Source of the DNA: Nitrososphaerales archaeon
Lineage (GTDB): Archaea; Thermoproteota; Nitrososphaeria; Nitrososphaerales; JACAEJ01
DNA length: 50,430 nucleotides
Direction: 5' to 3'
Assembly: GCA_013388925.1 (NCBI GenBank)
Contig: JACAEJ010000015.1
Location: 1-50,430, forward strand
The position numbers were made by a program, and so were the translations under genes. Positions 25,014 through 33,240 of the stretch are shown piece by piece. The notes beneath the pieces were generated by a model. That model searched no databases, had not been told where the DNA came from, and saw nothing but the letters and a program-made list of their open reading frames with translations. Every line of letters begins with the position of its first letter. Position 1 is the first letter of the stretch.

Positions 25014-25757
25014 TTGCCTGAGAATATATATCGCCACTTCGATCTCCTCTTGATAATTTATCTGTCATTCTTCGGGCTCTTTATCGTTGTCATGCTTGCT
25101 ATAACTTCACCAACAACTCCAGATTATCTTTCTATTCGGAAACCACTTGTTGGTTCAGTATTTGCATCGATTTGCATCTTGGGAATGGTGGCTACATTTT
25201 CACCAAGAAAATGCTCACGGATATTCTATCGTGGAAAAGAATATGATTTCCAAGAAGGATCTACAAATGCAAAAAGTACTTCCCTCATTCTCGGTTTGAA
25301 GATGGTGCATGGTCACCACCCCGATTGTGAAGGCTTTTCTTCCCACGAATTTCGAATCGGGGGTAAGACCTTTTGCACGGGCTGCATAGGACTGTTTTTT
25401 GGAGCACTTATCAGCATCTTCGGAACCATTGCCTATTTCTCTAGAGATATGTATGTCCCACCCTCCTTTACTGCTTTTGGGCTCTTTGGGGTTACCATTG
25501 GCTTGCTTGCTCCCATGTTAAACCTTCAAATTATACTTCGCTTCTCTCTTAACGTCCTATTCATTCTCGGAATGTTTTTGATCCTGATCAGAGCCGATGC
25601 TCTCATTCAAAGCTTATCTGTCGATCTTCTTCTGATTTCATTATGTGTCTTTTGGCTCTTTGCTCGGATATCGCTCTCGCAGTGGAACCATCGAAGAATA
25701 TGCCTTGGGTGCACAAAAAAGTGCGGATATGGTCAAGATGTACCTGGACGTCTTTGA
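25014..25757 (+). CDS. Polytopic membrane protein with His/Cys cluster (DUF2085-like)
   Basis: 247 residues from TTG 25014, with about six membrane spans. The distinctive segment GHHPDCEGFSSHEF...FCTGCIGLFFGA resembles the DUF2085 pattern (CH.....RS....g...C.RC.GiY.G). Near the C-terminus are four more cysteines (ICLGCTKKCGYG). Together the Cys and His residues could bind a metal or cluster at the membrane surface. The gene is probably cotranscribed with the radical SAM gene (11-bp gap). Function unknown. Confidence 0.65.
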   Translation: MPENIYRHFDLLLIIYLSFFGLFIVVMLAITSPTTPDYLSIRKPLVGSVFASICILGMVATFSPRKCSRIFYRGKEYDFQEGSTNAKSTSLILGLKMVHGHHPDCEGFSSHEFRIGGKTFCTGCIGLFFGALISIFGTIAYFSRDMYVPPSFTAFGLFGVTIGLLAPMLNLQIILRFSLNVLFILGMFLILIRADALIQSLSVDLLLISLCVFWLFARISLSQWNHRRICLGCTKKCGYGQDVPGRL

Positions 25758-25799
25758 CTGATCGCTTTAAATATTTCTCTGATCTATTATCGGGGTTAG

Positions 25800-26438
25800 A
25801 TGGACCCTATTGATGTAGCCATAGGTTTGGGGGTGGGCTTCGTTATAGGCTCTTTAATGCTCTACTTTTCATCAAAGATCACCTCGAAAAGACCTAAAGA
25901 TGAAGTCGAAGCCCCCACTGAAAAATCCTTGCCCCCTATCGCCCAAGAGAAGCTCGTTCAAACCCCTGAACTCGAAAAGGCTCGAAAGGAGCTGAATGCT
26001 CTGTTGCTTGAGAAAGAACTGCTTTCAGGAGCCCTTACCCGCGTGTATGAGGCAGAAGTTCAGAACAAGATAACGAAGGAGGAGAGGGAACAACTCTCCA
26101 ACAAGTACCGTGAGCAACTAAAGGTCGTAGAGGAGAAGCTGAGCAACGCAGAGCTACTGATAGAAGTCGGAGAACTTGAGAACCTCCGGAACGAGCTTTT
26201 AGGTTTGTTCGAGAGGAAGATAGGGCAGATAGAGAGTAGGCTGAATAGAGCCAAAACTAGGCTCGAAGAAGTCAGAGCCCCTATTCCAAAGCCTCCTACC
26301 CCCGTCAGAGCAGAGCAGAGGGAGGAGAAGCCCAAAACGAAAGCAGAGGAGGCAAAGGTCGAAGACAAGGTCAAGGCTCTGAGGGACGAGGTTCTACAAG
26401 CCTTGGATCGACTAGAGCAGATGGACATCGAAGGGTGA
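25800..26438 (+). CDS. Membrane-anchored coiled-coil protein
   Basis: 212 residues: one N-terminal membrane helix (VAIGLGVGFVIGSLMLYF), a Pro-rich linker, then a long coiled coil rich in Glu/Lys/Leu (about 55-150) and a second helical stretch at the C-terminus (VKALRDEVLQALDRLEQM). No enzymatic motif is visible. It starts in a promoter-like TTAAATATTTC context about 35 bp upstream. Its role is unknown. Confidence 0.8.
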   Translation: MDPIDVAIGLGVGFVIGSLMLYFSSKITSKRPKDEVEAPTEKSLPPIAQEKLVQTPELEKARKELNALLLEKELLSGALTRVYEAEVQNKITKEEREQLSNKYREQLKVVEEKLSNAELLIEVGELENLRNELLGLFERKIGQIESRLNRAKTRLEEVRAPIPKPPTPVRAEQREEKPKTKAEEAKVEDKVKALRDEVLQALDRLEQMDIEG

Positions 26439-26469
26439 TCAGTAACTCTTTTATTACCTCTTTAGAAGA

Positions 26470-26739
26470 ATGGCTTTAAGATCAGCATTGGATATGTTTG
26501 AAGCCATAATGTCAAGGCGAAGCGTAAGGAAATATAAGCCAATGGGGATAGAAGAGGTCAGGCTGATGGGAGTGCTTGAGGCCGAGCATCTTGCACCCTC
26601 TGCCGCCAATAGGCAACCGTGGCACTTTGTTATAGTAACAGAACCTAAGACAAAGGAGAGGTTTAGGACAGAAAACCCATCGAAGAAACAATACACTTTA
26701 AGCACTGGTAGAATAAATGCTATAGGTAGACAAGAATGA
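26470..26739 (+). pseudogene. Truncated nitroreductase-family fragment
   Basis: 89 residues. MFEAIMSRRSVRKYKP and LEAEHLAPSAANRQPWHFVIVTE are the typical start of an FMN-dependent nitroreductase (about 170-220 aa). After about residue 65 the family sequence disappears and the frame ends in an unrelated tail. The FMN-binding C-terminus is missing, so this is most likely a remnant; a functional mini-protein is unlikely. It ends 14 bp before the rpiA start region. Confidence 0.7.
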
Positions 26740-26759
26740 TAGTTTGAGGATGGTTGAAG

Positions 26760-27443
26760 ATGGAGTCTGAAGAGATAGTGGATAAGATGGCTGAAGAAGC
26801 CCTTGAGAATGCAAAAGATGGCATGACGATTGGTTTGGGTAGTGGCTTCGCAGCTTCAAGGTTCGTCTACTTTTTGGGTAGATTCGCGATAAAGAATCAC
26901 TATAAGGTCTTGGTCGTACCTTCATCTCTACAGATACAGACCTTTGCCGAGAGTTGCGGGTTGGAGATTGCCCCATCCAGTCTGATCCCTTCCATCGATC
27001 TAGTAGTAGATGGTCTAGATCAGATAGACAAGGCCTTCAACATGATAAAGGGAGGAGGTGGTGCCCTTCTTAGGGAGAAGGTCTTGATGAGGGCTGCAAA
27101 GAAGGTTGTGATGTTAGCGAATGAAGATAAATTCGTAGAAGTTCTGAACAGAAAGGTGCCCATAGAAGTACTGCCCTTTGCCCGAAGCTTTGTCACGAAA
27201 GAGTTGGAAAAGATAGATGGAAAGCCCAAGCTAAGGGTGTTGAAGAAGGGCTATCCTATATTTACTGAGAATGGCAACATAATTCTAGATACAGACTTCG
27301 GGCTCATCCACAACCCTCTAAAGCAGTTGAACAAAATCAAGGGCATTCCAGGAGCCATCGAGGCAGGGATATTTACGGAAAAGATTCACAAGGTCTATAA
27401 GGCCTGTAAGGATGGCAGTGTAAAAAAGATAACTTCTAAGTAA
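26760..27443 (+). CDS. rpiA: Ribose-5-phosphate isomerase A
   Basis: 227 residues from ATG 26760 (TTG 26754 also possible). GLGSGFAASRFVYFLG, DLVVDGLDQIDKAFNMIKGGGGALLREKV, ANEDKFV and GLIHNPLKQLNKIKGIPGAIEAGIF match RpiA. It interconverts ribose 5-phosphate and ribulose 5-phosphate. Ribulose 5-phosphate is the substrate of RibB, encoded at 34936 in this island, so it may help supply riboflavin synthesis as well as nucleotide synthesis. Confidence 0.95.
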   Translation: MESEEIVDKMAEEALENAKDGMTIGLGSGFAASRFVYFLGRFAIKNHYKVLVVPSSLQIQTFAESCGLEIAPSSLIPSIDLVVDGLDQIDKAFNMIKGGGGALLREKVLMRAAKKVVMLANEDKFVEVLNRKVPIEVLPFARSFVTKELEKIDGKPKLRVLKKGYPIFTENGNIILDTDFGLIHNPLKQLNKIKGIPGAIEAGIFTEKIHKVYKACKDGSVKKITSK

Positions 27444-27478
27444 CATTAATCTACTCTTATTGAGAATACTTTGAGATC

Positions 27479-28036
27479 ATGAGGATAGTCGTTGCTATAA
27501 CGGGCTCAAGTGGGGTAGTATATGGCAAGCGCCTTCTTGAAGTCCTCTCGGATAAGCATGTTGAGACTCATTTGATCGTGAGCAAAGGGGCAGAAGAGAT
27601 AATTGCCTTCGAACTGCCGTCCAAGAAGGGCGATATAGAGAAGTTGGCAACCCGCGCCTATAGGGTGAACGATCTCTCATCACCATTGGCGAGCGGCTCT
27701 TTCATCACAGACGGCATGATAGTGGCACCATGTAGCGCCAAGACCCTTGCTGGGATAGCAAATGGCTACTCGGACAACCTTGTCCTGAGAGCTGCGGAAG
27801 TAACCATAAAACAGGGGAGAAAGTTAATCCTCGTCCCAAGGGAGACGCCTTTGAGCGCTATTCATCTAGAAAACATGCTAAAGTTGGCAAGGTTGGGGGT
27901 TGTAGTACTTCCAGCCATGCCTGCCTTTTACCACCATCCCGAGAGCATGGATCAACTTATAGACTTCGTAGTTGGGAAGATCTTGGATAGCCTTGGCATT
28001 GAGCACGATCTATTCGAGAGATGGTCCGGCAGATAG
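27479..28036 (+). CDS. ubiX: Flavin prenyltransferase UbiX
   Basis: 185 residues starting MRIVVAITGSSGVVYGKRLLEVL. Motifs are SGSFITDGMIVAPCSAKTLAGIANGYSDNLVLRAAEV and LVPRETPLSAIHLENMLKLARLGVVVLPAMPAFYHHP, the UbiX signature. UbiX joins dimethylallyl phosphate (or pyrophosphate) to reduced FMN, making the prenylated FMN cofactor used by UbiD decarboxylases. No ubiD is in the window. It lies between rpiA and the F420 genes on the same strand, next to the riboflavin operon. Confidence 0.95.
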   Translation: MRIVVAITGSSGVVYGKRLLEVLSDKHVETHLIVSKGAEEIIAFELPSKKGDIEKLATRAYRVNDLSSPLASGSFITDGMIVAPCSAKTLAGIANGYSDNLVLRAAEVTIKQGRKLILVPRETPLSAIHLENMLKLARLGVVVLPAMPAFYHHPESMDQLIDFVVGKILDSLGIEHDLFERWSGR

Positions 28037-28095
28037 GAATCTACTATAATATGAGACCATAAATGAAAAATTAAAAAAGACAGGACAACTCATTA

Positions 28096-29349
28096 GTGAA
28101 CGAAGAGGCCAATCGAATGGCTGTGATAGACCTGAGGCAGAGTATAATCGATCTCTACAAGAACAATAGACTCGATCCAGACCTTGGAGAAATATTGCAA
28201 AAGAGCCTCGAAGGGAAAGAAATAACCAAAAAAGAGGCCTATCGTCTGATAAGGTGTAATTATAGGAATCTTGGTGTGTTGATGTCTGTAGCCAGCATCG
28301 TTCGGAATATGAGTAAAGGCAGGCGCATAACATACTCGAGAAAGGTGTTCATTCCCCTGACAAATATGTGCAGGAATAGGTGTGGCTATTGCGACTTCAG
28401 AAGAGAGCCCAACGATCCTGGTGCTGAGGTTATGAGCCCTAGCAAAATCCTATCAATAGCAGAAGCCGGCAAAAGGGCATACTGCACAGAAGCCCTCTTT
28501 ACCCTTGGAGAAAAGCCCGAGGAAAGGTATTCTGAAGCCAAAGAAGAGCTCAAGCAAATGGGTTACAATGGCACATTGGACTATCTCAGGGACGCCTGTG
28601 AGATGGTGATAAAGAAGACAGAGCTTCTACCCCACTCCAACGCAGGTATCATGACGAAGGATGAATTGGCCGATCTAAAGGAAGTGAACGCTAGCATGGG
28701 TCTGATGCTCGAGAATGTTAGCGATAGGCTCTGTAACAAGGGAGGGCCTCACGAATTATCTTTGGGCAAGAGGCCCAAGCTAAGACTTGCCACTATCGAG
28801 AGTGCCGGTCAGCTCAGGATACCATTCACTACTGGCTTACTGATAGGCATAGGGGAGCTCCCCGAAGAGATCGTCGACTCTCTTTACGCCATAAAAGCGC
28901 TTGATAAGAATTACGGCCATATCCAGGAGGTCATAATTCAGAACTTCAGAGCCAAGCCCAGCACTCCTATGGCTCGTCATAAAGAGCCCAGTGTAAGGGA
29001 GATAGCCAAAGTCATCGCTGTAGCAAGGCTCGTCTTCAAGGATGGGATGAACGTACAGGTACCGCCAAACCTCAGCCCCAACGAATATGACTTCTATCTA
29101 TCGGCAGGGATAAACGACTGGGGAGGGGTATCTCCCGTTACGAAGGACTTCGTGAACCCTGAAGCGCCTTGGCCAGAAATAAAGACCCTCAAATTTGTAA
29201 CCGAAAAGAGAGGATTTGAGCTAAAGGCGAGGTTGCCCGTCTATCCCGAGTTCATACTGAACAAACCCGATCTCTTGCCAGAGTCCCTTAAGAGTTATAT
29301 AACTCCCCTTGTTGATAGTGAGGGCTTTGTCAAAGGAGGAATCTTTTAG
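28096..29349 (+). CDS. cofG: FO synthase subunit CofG (7,8-didemethyl-8-hydroxy-5-deazariboflavin synthase)
   Basis: 417 residues from GTG 28096, longer than typical CofG (about 330-370) because of an N-terminal extension of about 70 residues. Radical SAM ligands lie in FIPLTNMCRNRCGYCDF (C92, C96, C99), with SNAGIMTKDEL and PPNLSPNEYDFYLSAGINDWGGVSPVT downstream. CofG makes the deazaflavin ring of coenzyme F420 from the CofH product. cofH starts immediately after its stop codon. Confidence 0.95.
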   Translation: MNEEANRMAVIDLRQSIIDLYKNNRLDPDLGEILQKSLEGKEITKKEAYRLIRCNYRNLGVLMSVASIVRNMSKGRRITYSRKVFIPLTNMCRNRCGYCDFRREPNDPGAEVMSPSKILSIAEAGKRAYCTEALFTLGEKPEERYSEAKEELKQMGYNGTLDYLRDACEMVIKKTELLPHSNAGIMTKDELADLKEVNASMGLMLENVSDRLCNKGGPHELSLGKRPKLRLATIESAGQLRIPFTTGLLIGIGELPEEIVDSLYAIKALDKNYGHIQEVIIQNFRAKPSTPMARHKEPSVREIAKVIAVARLVFKDGMNVQVPPNLSPNEYDFYLSAGINDWGGVSPVTKDFVNPEAPWPEIKTLKFVTEKRGFELKARLPVYPEFILNKPDLLPESLKSYITPLVDSEGFVKGGIF

Positions 29350-30591
29350 TTGAATCTTATTGTGCCCAGACCGGATAATGATAGACTTCGTTCTTCTTTT
29401 GAAGGCTTGTTCCAAATTATAGATCCCGTAATAGCCTCGATTCTCAACAAGGCGATGGACGGCAAAGATGTGTCGTTGAAGGAAGGCTTTGAGCTCTTCG
29501 AAGCAAGGGGTATGGATATGACGGCCTTGGCCATGGTGGCCGATGAGTTGAGGAGAAGGACTGTAGGGAGCATTGTCACCTATGTCGTGAATCGCAACAT
29601 CAACTTCACGAACATATGCATAAAGAGGTGTGGTTTTTGTGCCTTCAGTAGAGGGCATAGGGACGAGGAGGGCTACTTTCTACCGATAGAAGAAGTGGTC
29701 AGAAAGACAAGAGAAGCATGGGAGTTGGGGGCGACAGAAGTCTGCATTCAGGCTGGCATAGCTCCACATATGGATGGCCATCTCTATATAGACATCTGCA
29801 GAGCCATAAAGAAGGAGTTACCCGACATTCATATCCATGCCTTCTCCCCCGAAGAGATAGTTTATGGGGCTCTAAGGTCCAAGACGACCGTGGAGGACTA
29901 CTTAAGGATGCTAAAGGAGGCTGGAATCGGTAGCCTTCCTGGCACATCGGCAGAGATCTTGGATGATGAAATAAGAAGAATCATATCCCCAGGAAGGATA
30001 AAGACCAAGGACTGGATATACGTCATCAAGACGGCTCATAGGCTCGGTATTCCGACAACCTCGACGATAATGTATGGGCATGTAGAGAATTCGTGGCACA
30101 AGGCAAAGCACATAGCCATAGTAAGAGACATACAGAAGGAAACTCACGGGATAACAGAGTTCGTCCCGCTGAGCTTTGTCCACTACGAAGCTCCCATGTA
30201 CAACAAAGGCTTGGTCAAAGGCATCAGGCCTGGTGCAACGGGGGCGGAGGTAGTAAAGATGCACGCGGTGTCCAGAATTATGTTGAACAATCACATAAAG
30301 AACATACAGGTATCCTGGGTCAAGGAAGGGACAAAGCTTGCGCAACTCTGCCTGAATGTTGGTGCCAACGACTTTAGTGGTACGCTGATAGACGAGAACA
30401 TATCGAAGGCTGCTGGTGCAACTCACGGTCAGCTATTGCGCCCGAGGGATTTCAGGAGGCTCATTAGAGATATTGGCAGAACTCCTGCCCAGAGGTCTAC
30501 CACCTACGATATACTGAAGGTCTTCTGTGATAAAGAGGGCGATGACGTGCCCGATAAGTTCGACGAGAGATTGGTTTCCATAAGAGTTTGA
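29350..30591 (+). CDS. cofH: 5-amino-6-(D-ribitylamino)uracil-L-tyrosine 4-hydroxyphenyl transferase CofH
   Basis: 413 residues from TTG 29350. Radical SAM motif NINFTNICIKRCGFCAFSR (C90, C94, C97). GATEVCIQAGIAP, GTSAEILDDEIRRIISPGRIKT and WVKEGTKLAQLCLNVGANDFSGTLIDENISKAAGA are typical of CofH. The enzyme joins tyrosine to 5-amino-6-ribitylaminouracil, an intermediate made by the convergent riboflavin operon, so the two operons share a metabolite. The stop lies 9 bp from the arfB stop. Confidence 0.95.
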   Translation: MNLIVPRPDNDRLRSSFEGLFQIIDPVIASILNKAMDGKDVSLKEGFELFEARGMDMTALAMVADELRRRTVGSIVTYVVNRNINFTNICIKRCGFCAFSRGHRDEEGYFLPIEEVVRKTREAWELGATEVCIQAGIAPHMDGHLYIDICRAIKKELPDIHIHAFSPEEIVYGALRSKTTVEDYLRMLKEAGIGSLPGTSAEILDDEIRRIISPGRIKTKDWIYVIKTAHRLGIPTTSTIMYGHVENSWHKAKHIAIVRDIQKETHGITEFVPLSFVHYEAPMYNKGLVKGIRPGATGAEVVKMHAVSRIMLNNHIKNIQVSWVKEGTKLAQLCLNVGANDFSGTLIDENISKAAGATHGQLLRPRDFRRLIRDIGRTPAQRSTTYDILKVFCDKEGDDVPDKFDERLVSIRV

Positions 30592-30599
30592 CAGACTCA

Positions 30600-31343
30600 T
30601 CAAAGGTTTCTTATAATTTCTGTGACTCTATCGGTGAGGTAATTTAGCAGTAGTCTTCCCTTCTCTAAAGAAGCCTTGCTAGGCTTGCCTATGACCCCTG
30701 ATTTGCTTATCTCCTTCGTCTTCCAGGCAAATGATACCTCTTTGTCAGAACCCTCGAAAGTGAGATGGGGTTTGAGCTTAGGAGACTCGTCTATGAACTT
30801 ATCCTTTCTTACCTTCTCAGAATGTATTGTGAGCATCAGGGATGTCTCAACCTCGTCTGCATGGCCTATTTCCCCTCTTGGAGATTCTCTCACCTTTCCG
30901 AAGGCCTTTTGTACTATGTCCAGTAGCGTGAAGGAGTATAGAGAAATATCCAACTCGTTCTTGATGGATTGAATGGCGCTTTCTATAGTTGCCTTATTGC
31001 CCCCATGGCTGTTTATTATGAAGATTTTCTTGAATCCATGCCTGGCAAGGCTCGAGCAAAGATCCCTTAAGAATGCCATCAGTGTCGTGGGCTCCAAGGA
31101 TAAGGTTCCTGGGAAGTCCATATGCTCGATAGAGAACCCTATGGTAATGGGAGGGGCCAAGGCAATATTCTTCAACCTCTTCGCTACTCTCTTAGCTACT
31201 TCAAAGGCTATCATGGTGTCTGTGGATAGGGGCAGATGGGGACCATGCTGCTCCAGACTCCCTATCGGGATGAGGACTTTGTTCGTCTTCTTTCTCAATT
31301 CGTCTACTTCTTGCCAAGTTAAATCTGGTAGATAGTTCTTCAA
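30600..31343 (-). CDS. arfB: 2-amino-5-formylamino-6-ribosylaminopyrimidinone 5'-phosphate deformylase ArfB (creatininase family)
   Basis: 247 residues; KVLIPIGSLEQHGPHLPLSTDT gives the metal-binding Glu/His/Asp of the creatininase fold, INSHGGNKATIESA the next His, and GEIGHADEVETSLML the remaining Glu. Last gene of the riboflavin operon, 4 bp after arfC. ArfB removes the formyl group left by ArfA (GTP cyclohydrolase III). The operon position strongly supports this over creatininase or the mycofactocin homologue MftE. Confidence 0.93.
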   Translation of the reverse strand: MKNYLPDLTWQEVDELRKKTNKVLIPIGSLEQHGPHLPLSTDTMIAFEVAKRVAKRLKNIALAPPITIGFSIEHMDFPGTLSLEPTTLMAFLRDLCSSLARHGFKKIFIINSHGGNKATIESAIQSIKNELDISLYSFTLLDIVQKAFGKVRESPRGEIGHADEVETSLMLTIHSEKVRKDKFIDESPKLKPHLTFEGSDKEVSFAWKTKEISKSGVIGKPSKASLEKGRLLLNYLTDRVTEIIRNL

Positions 31344-31347
31344 AGCC

Positions 31348-32022
31348 TCACCTCGATGCTTTATACATCAAGACCACCTCATCCTCTTTTTGCTTCACTT
31401 TGCTAAGCTTCATTCGAACCCCTTCGGCCATCTTTTCCATGCCATCTCCCTCGACCAAGGTTATGCCATCTCTGCCCCCTACTACAAAAGACCCTATAGT
31501 AACCTGAAGCTCATCGAACAGACCTTGGCTTATCATGCCCCAGTTGATATTGCCTCCACCTTCAACAAGAACTTTCTTTACACCCATCTCTTTGAGAACC
31601 TTGAGTAGGATAATTAAATCCACCTTATCGCCATCTCCACACACTATGACCTTTGCTCCAGCCTCCCTTAGCCTATCCACTCTATCTCTTGGTGTCTTAC
31701 TAGTTACTGCAATGATGGTCGGAACATCCTTGTCTAATAGAACCCTCGATTCGATAGGAGTCCTTGCCTTGCTATCAACGATTACTCTGATGGGACTCTT
31801 CCCTTTGCAGTATTTGACTTTCAAGGATGGATCGTCGATAAGGACAGTATTTATTCCCACCATTATCGCATCCACAGAGGCTCTTAACCTATGAACTCTC
31901 ACAAGGTCCTTCCTGCTAGATATCTTTGAGTCTCCTGTCTTGGTCGCTATCTTACCGTCTATGGTCATGGCGGCGTTCAGTATCACATAAGGTCTATCAT
32001 GCAAGTCTTGGGATGGAGCCAT
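31348..32022 (-). CDS. arfC: 2,5-diamino-6-ribosylaminopyrimidinone 5'-phosphate reductase ArfC (RibD-C/Rib7 family)
   Basis: 224 residues: YVILNAAMTIDGKIATKTGDSKISSRKDLVRVHRLRASVDAIMVGINTVLIDDPSL at the N-terminus and VKKVLVEGGGNINWGMISQGLFDELQVTIGSFVVGG in the C-terminal half are the reductase signatures. NAD(P)H-dependent reduction of the ribosyl to the ribityl chain. There is no deaminase domain fused to it (bacterial RibD has one), so the deamination must be done by a separate protein. It overlaps the amidohydrolase gene by 26 bp. Confidence 0.95.
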   Translation of the reverse strand: MAPSQDLHDRPYVILNAAMTIDGKIATKTGDSKISSRKDLVRVHRLRASVDAIMVGINTVLIDDPSLKVKYCKGKSPIRVIVDSKARTPIESRVLLDKDVPTIIAVTSKTPRDRVDRLREAGAKVIVCGDGDKVDLIILLKVLKEMGVKKVLVEGGGNINWGMISQGLFDELQVTIGSFVVGGRDGITLVEGDGMEKMAEGVRMKLSKVKQKEDEVVLMYKASR

Positions 32023-33238
32023 AGACTATCTCTCCTCCTATGATAACTGCTCGAATATCATCAGGCCTAGCCCTATGCACTATGGCATTGAGAGGATCCT
32101 TTATGGGATCAAGGTTCTTCGTATTCATGTCTATAAAGACGACATCGGCCCTCTTGCCTTCTTCTATTGAGCCTATCTCCTTATCCAACTTCAGGGCTCT
32201 TGCAGAGTTTATGGTAACCATCTTCATTATATCCTTTGAAGATACCGCCGATGAGTCCCTCTCTAAGGCCCTAATCATCCTAGACGTGTACTCCATCTCA
32301 CGAAACAGGTCAGTAGAGTTGAGCATAACGTTGTCCGTGCCAAGGGCTACCGTCATTCCGTCTCTCGCCATCTTGGCCATAGGTGGGAGGCCCGATCCCA
32401 TTACCGAATTGGCCCTTGGACAGCACACGACTGGAGTACCTGCCTTTGAAGCCAAACCCAAATCTTCATCAGTTGCTTGTGTCATATGCACAATAAAGTC
32501 TGGTTCTAAGTTTTCAAGGGCCCTCTCAACCTCACTTCGATCGAAGTTCCTTAGAGAGAAATCCACGGAGTGGCTGTCCTCGCCGGCGTGTATGGCACAC
32601 ATCTTCCCCCTTCTTTTGACCAATTCTGAGAGTTCCCTCATAGCCCTATCCGTATACTCGTTGGGACCGCTAAGCCCTATACCATCACACACCCCCAATA
32701 CCTCTTCTGCCTCTGCAATCTTCTCTTCTGGCATGCCGTCATTCTTTATGACCTCTTCTTCGCCGAAATAATAATCGGGTCTTCCCAGAACTATGGCTCT
32801 TATCTTCATGCCTGCCATAGCCTTCCTCAGGAGCATGGCACCCTTCCTCCCTCCCTCACGAAAGTCAGCAAAGGTCGTGGTTCCGCACCTTATCATATCC
32901 GAGATAGAGTTCCTCATGAACTTGATCATGGAACCTTTGGGCACTGAATTTAGTAGCTTGTGCTTTAGGCCTGTTATTGGTCTAAAGAGTTCGTTGAGAC
33001 TTCTTCCTATCCATAGGTCTTTGGCAAAGGAGTCGCCGATGTGAGTGTGGGCGTTTATCAGTCCTGGTATCATGAGTAAACCCCTGCCCCTATACCTGAC
33101 GCATTCTTGGGGATGGGGGTTCTTCTCTCCGACATATTCAAAGTGGCCTCTGTCCATCCATACAAAAGCCCTCTTTAGTACATCGAGGCCCTCTCCTACT
33201 ATCACTGTTACTTCTTCAATTATCGCCTTTTTGATCAT
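31997..33238 (-). CDS. Amidohydrolase-superfamily deaminase inside the riboflavin operon
   Basis: 413 residues. The metal and catalytic set of the deaminase/chlorohydrolase branch is intact: HTH in IPGLINAHTHIGDS (H64, H66), H217 and E220 in AIHAGE, H251 in FIVHMTQATDED and D302 in ALGTDNVMLNSTD. Family members deaminate guanine, cytosine, S-adenosylhomocysteine or 5'-deoxyadenosine. The gene starts 2 bp after arfA and overlaps arfC by 26 bp, in an operon otherwise made only of riboflavin genes. The operon has no other deaminase, and deamination of the ArfC product is the one ring reaction unassigned in archaea. A 5'-deoxyadenosine deaminase that clears the by-product of CofG/CofH and other radical SAM enzymes is the main alternative. 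Confidence 0.85.
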   Translation of the reverse strand: MIKKAIIEEVTVIVGEGLDVLKRAFVWMDRGHFEYVGEKNPHPQECVRYRGRGLLMIPGLINAHTHIGDSFAKDLWIGRSLNELFRPITGLKHKLLNSVPKGSMIKFMRNSISDMIRCGTTTFADFREGGRKGAMLLRKAMAGMKIRAIVLGRPDYYFGEEEVIKNDGMPEEKIAEAEEVLGVCDGIGLSGPNEYTDRAMRELSELVKRRGKMCAIHAGEDSHSVDFSLRNFDRSEVERALENLEPDFIVHMTQATDEDLGLASKAGTPVVCCPRANSVMGSGLPPMAKMARDGMTVALGTDNVMLNSTDLFREMEYTSRMIRALERDSSAVSSKDIMKMVTINSARALKLDKEIGSIEEGKRADVVFIDMNTKNLDPIKDPLNAIVHRARPDDIRAVIIGGEIVYGSIPRLA

Positions 33239-33240
33239 AG

